Shown one piece after another: positions 63,470-64,000 of a stretch of 64,000 nt of DNA (position 1 is the stretch's first letter; each line of letters begins with the position of its first letter). This DNA comes from Mycobacterium deserti. Lineage in GTDB: Bacteria > Actinomycetota > Actinomycetes > Mycobacteriales > Mycobacteriaceae. The position numbers and the translations under genes are program-made. Location of the stretch: the NCBI RefSeq assembly GCF_025345615.1, contig NZ_JAODWD010000002.1, positions 868,001-932,000 on the forward strand. The letters are read 5' to 3'. The notes under the pieces are model-generated. The model did no database searches. It saw only the letters and a program-made list of their open reading frames with translations, and had not been told where the DNA came from.

Positions 63470-64000
63470 GTGCCCAGCACCGAGTTCCATCCCGATCTGC
63501 GCCGTATCGCGAAGTTCATCCCCAAACAGGCGGTGACACCGGTGACGTTGCCATTAATGCGGCTCCTCACTCGAATGCAGAGCCGCCATGTGCCCGACGG
63601 CGTTGAGGTGCTCACCCTGCCGAGCGGTGTGGGCGTGCGGTTGTACCGGCCCGCGGACGCCACCGGTGAAGGGCCTGCGCTGCTGTGGATCCACGGCGGC
63701 GGTTACATCATCGGAACCCCGGCACAGGACGACGTCTTGTGCCGGCGCTACGCGAGCGAACTCGGAGCAACCGTCGCATCGGTCGACTACCGGCTGGCAC
63801 CCGAGCACCCCTACCCCGCCCCGCTCGAGGACTGCTACGCGGCGCTCAAATGGTTGGCGTCGCTGCCGTCGGTGGACCCGGCCCGGGTGGCCGTCGGCGG
63901 TGGCAGCGCGGGCGGCGGATTGGCGGCCTCTCTGGCACTGCTGGCCCGGGACCGCGGTGAGGTGCCACTGGTCGCTCAACTCCTGGTCTATCCGATGCTC
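63470..64000 (+). CDS. HSL-type alpha/beta hydrolase, 3' end outside window
   Basis: 177 codons are visible from GTG 63470, and the frame is still open at the last base. The hormone-sensitive-lipase oxyanion motif HGGGYIIGTP is followed by SVDYRLAPEHPYPAP, then the nucleophile elbow GGGSAGGGLAAS. This is the Lip/esterase family of mycobacteria (LipW, LipF, LipH relatives). The Asp and His of the triad lie beyond the window. The LuxR-type regulator is divergent, with 101 bp between starts. Confidence 0.88.
   Translation, partial: MPSTEFHPDLRRIAKFIPKQAVTPVTLPLMRLLTRMQSRHVPDGVEVLTLPSGVGVRLYRPADATGEGPALLWIHGGGYIIGTPAQDDVLCRRYASELGATVASVDYRLAPEHPYPAPLEDCYAALKWLASLPSVDPARVAVGGGSAGGGLAASLALLARDRGEVPLVAQLLVYPML

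Noticed and set aside
1..64000. CRISPR array or intact prophage
   Set aside because: No regularly spaced repeats, cas genes, integrase, capsid or terminase proteins were seen.

Overview
The window is high-GC actinobacterial DNA that reads as a rapidly growing Mycobacterium/Mycolicibacterium. Genes are dense, GTG/TTG starts are common, and many starts sit 6-8 nt after a TANNNT -10 hexamer (the mycobacterial leaderless style). From about 9.9 to 56 kb the order follows, in inverted orientation, the M. tuberculosis Rv0220-Rv0244c block: fadE5, fadA2, fabG4, htdX, TetR, lpqI, a 57-aa Rv0236A-like protein, aftD, php, homologues of Rv0228, Rv0227c, Rv0226c, Rv0225, Rv0224c and Rv0223c, echA1, the WS/DGAT gene and lipC. 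Rv names are from memory of the families, not from a search.

Layout. 1-8.6 kb: 3' part of a bimodular type I polyketide synthase; with the next reductase gene and fadE5 it resembles the trehalose polyphleate (TPP) locus of M. smegmatis. 9.9-19.8 kb: fatty-acyl-CoA genes fadE5, fadA2, fabG4 and htdX. A four-gene block lies between fadE5 and fadA2: a NarL-type two-component pair whose response regulator is frameshifted, an LLM oxidoreductase and a TDT-family transporter. 19.9-23.6 kb: a small zinc-ribbon-like gene, a PfkB kinase, a TetR regulator, LpqI and a small conserved protein. 23.6-37.7 kb: cell-envelope genes (AftD, an acyltransferase, DUF3068 protein, GT-C-like membrane protein, GT4 glycosyltransferase, methyltransferase), with a lactonase/acyl-CoA ligase operon and two tandem Cys-rich secreted proteins. 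37.8-47.3 kb: aldehyde dehydrogenase, a second FadE5-like dehydrogenase, a 42-aa basic protein with a TetR regulator, a DHFR-like/AraC-DinB pair, a two-subunit acyl-CoA dehydrogenase, NAT and an HD-like protein.

47.3-49.9 kb is a visibly degraded, lower-GC island: a 13E12-type DUF222/HNH gene is broken into N- and C-terminal pieces around a small lipoprotein gene and another decayed gene. 50-56 kb: small membrane/soluble proteins, echA1, an acyltransferase behind a perfect KstR-type palindrome, two LipC-like hydrolases and a WS/DGAT acyltransferase (acyl transfer and neutral-lipid turnover). 56-64 kb: a fused acyl-CoA dehydrogenase, a DUF1023 hydrolase/LppV-like lipoprotein pair, a large LuxR-family ATPase regulator and the start of an HSL-type esterase.

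Together the window is mainly lipid chemistry: making long acyl chains (PKS), shortening or reshaping acyl-CoAs (FadE, EchA, HtdX, FabG4, FadA2), storing or releasing them (WS/DGAT, LipC) and building the arabinan/lipid envelope. No CRISPR array, rRNA, tRNA, intact prophage or intact insertion sequence was recognised. The least explained elements are the shared TTAC-N6-GTAA palindromes in the fadE5 and fadA2/fabG4 promoters, the reductive-domain asymmetry of the PKS, the split DUF222/HNH island, and the small-protein/TetR unit at 41.3 kb.
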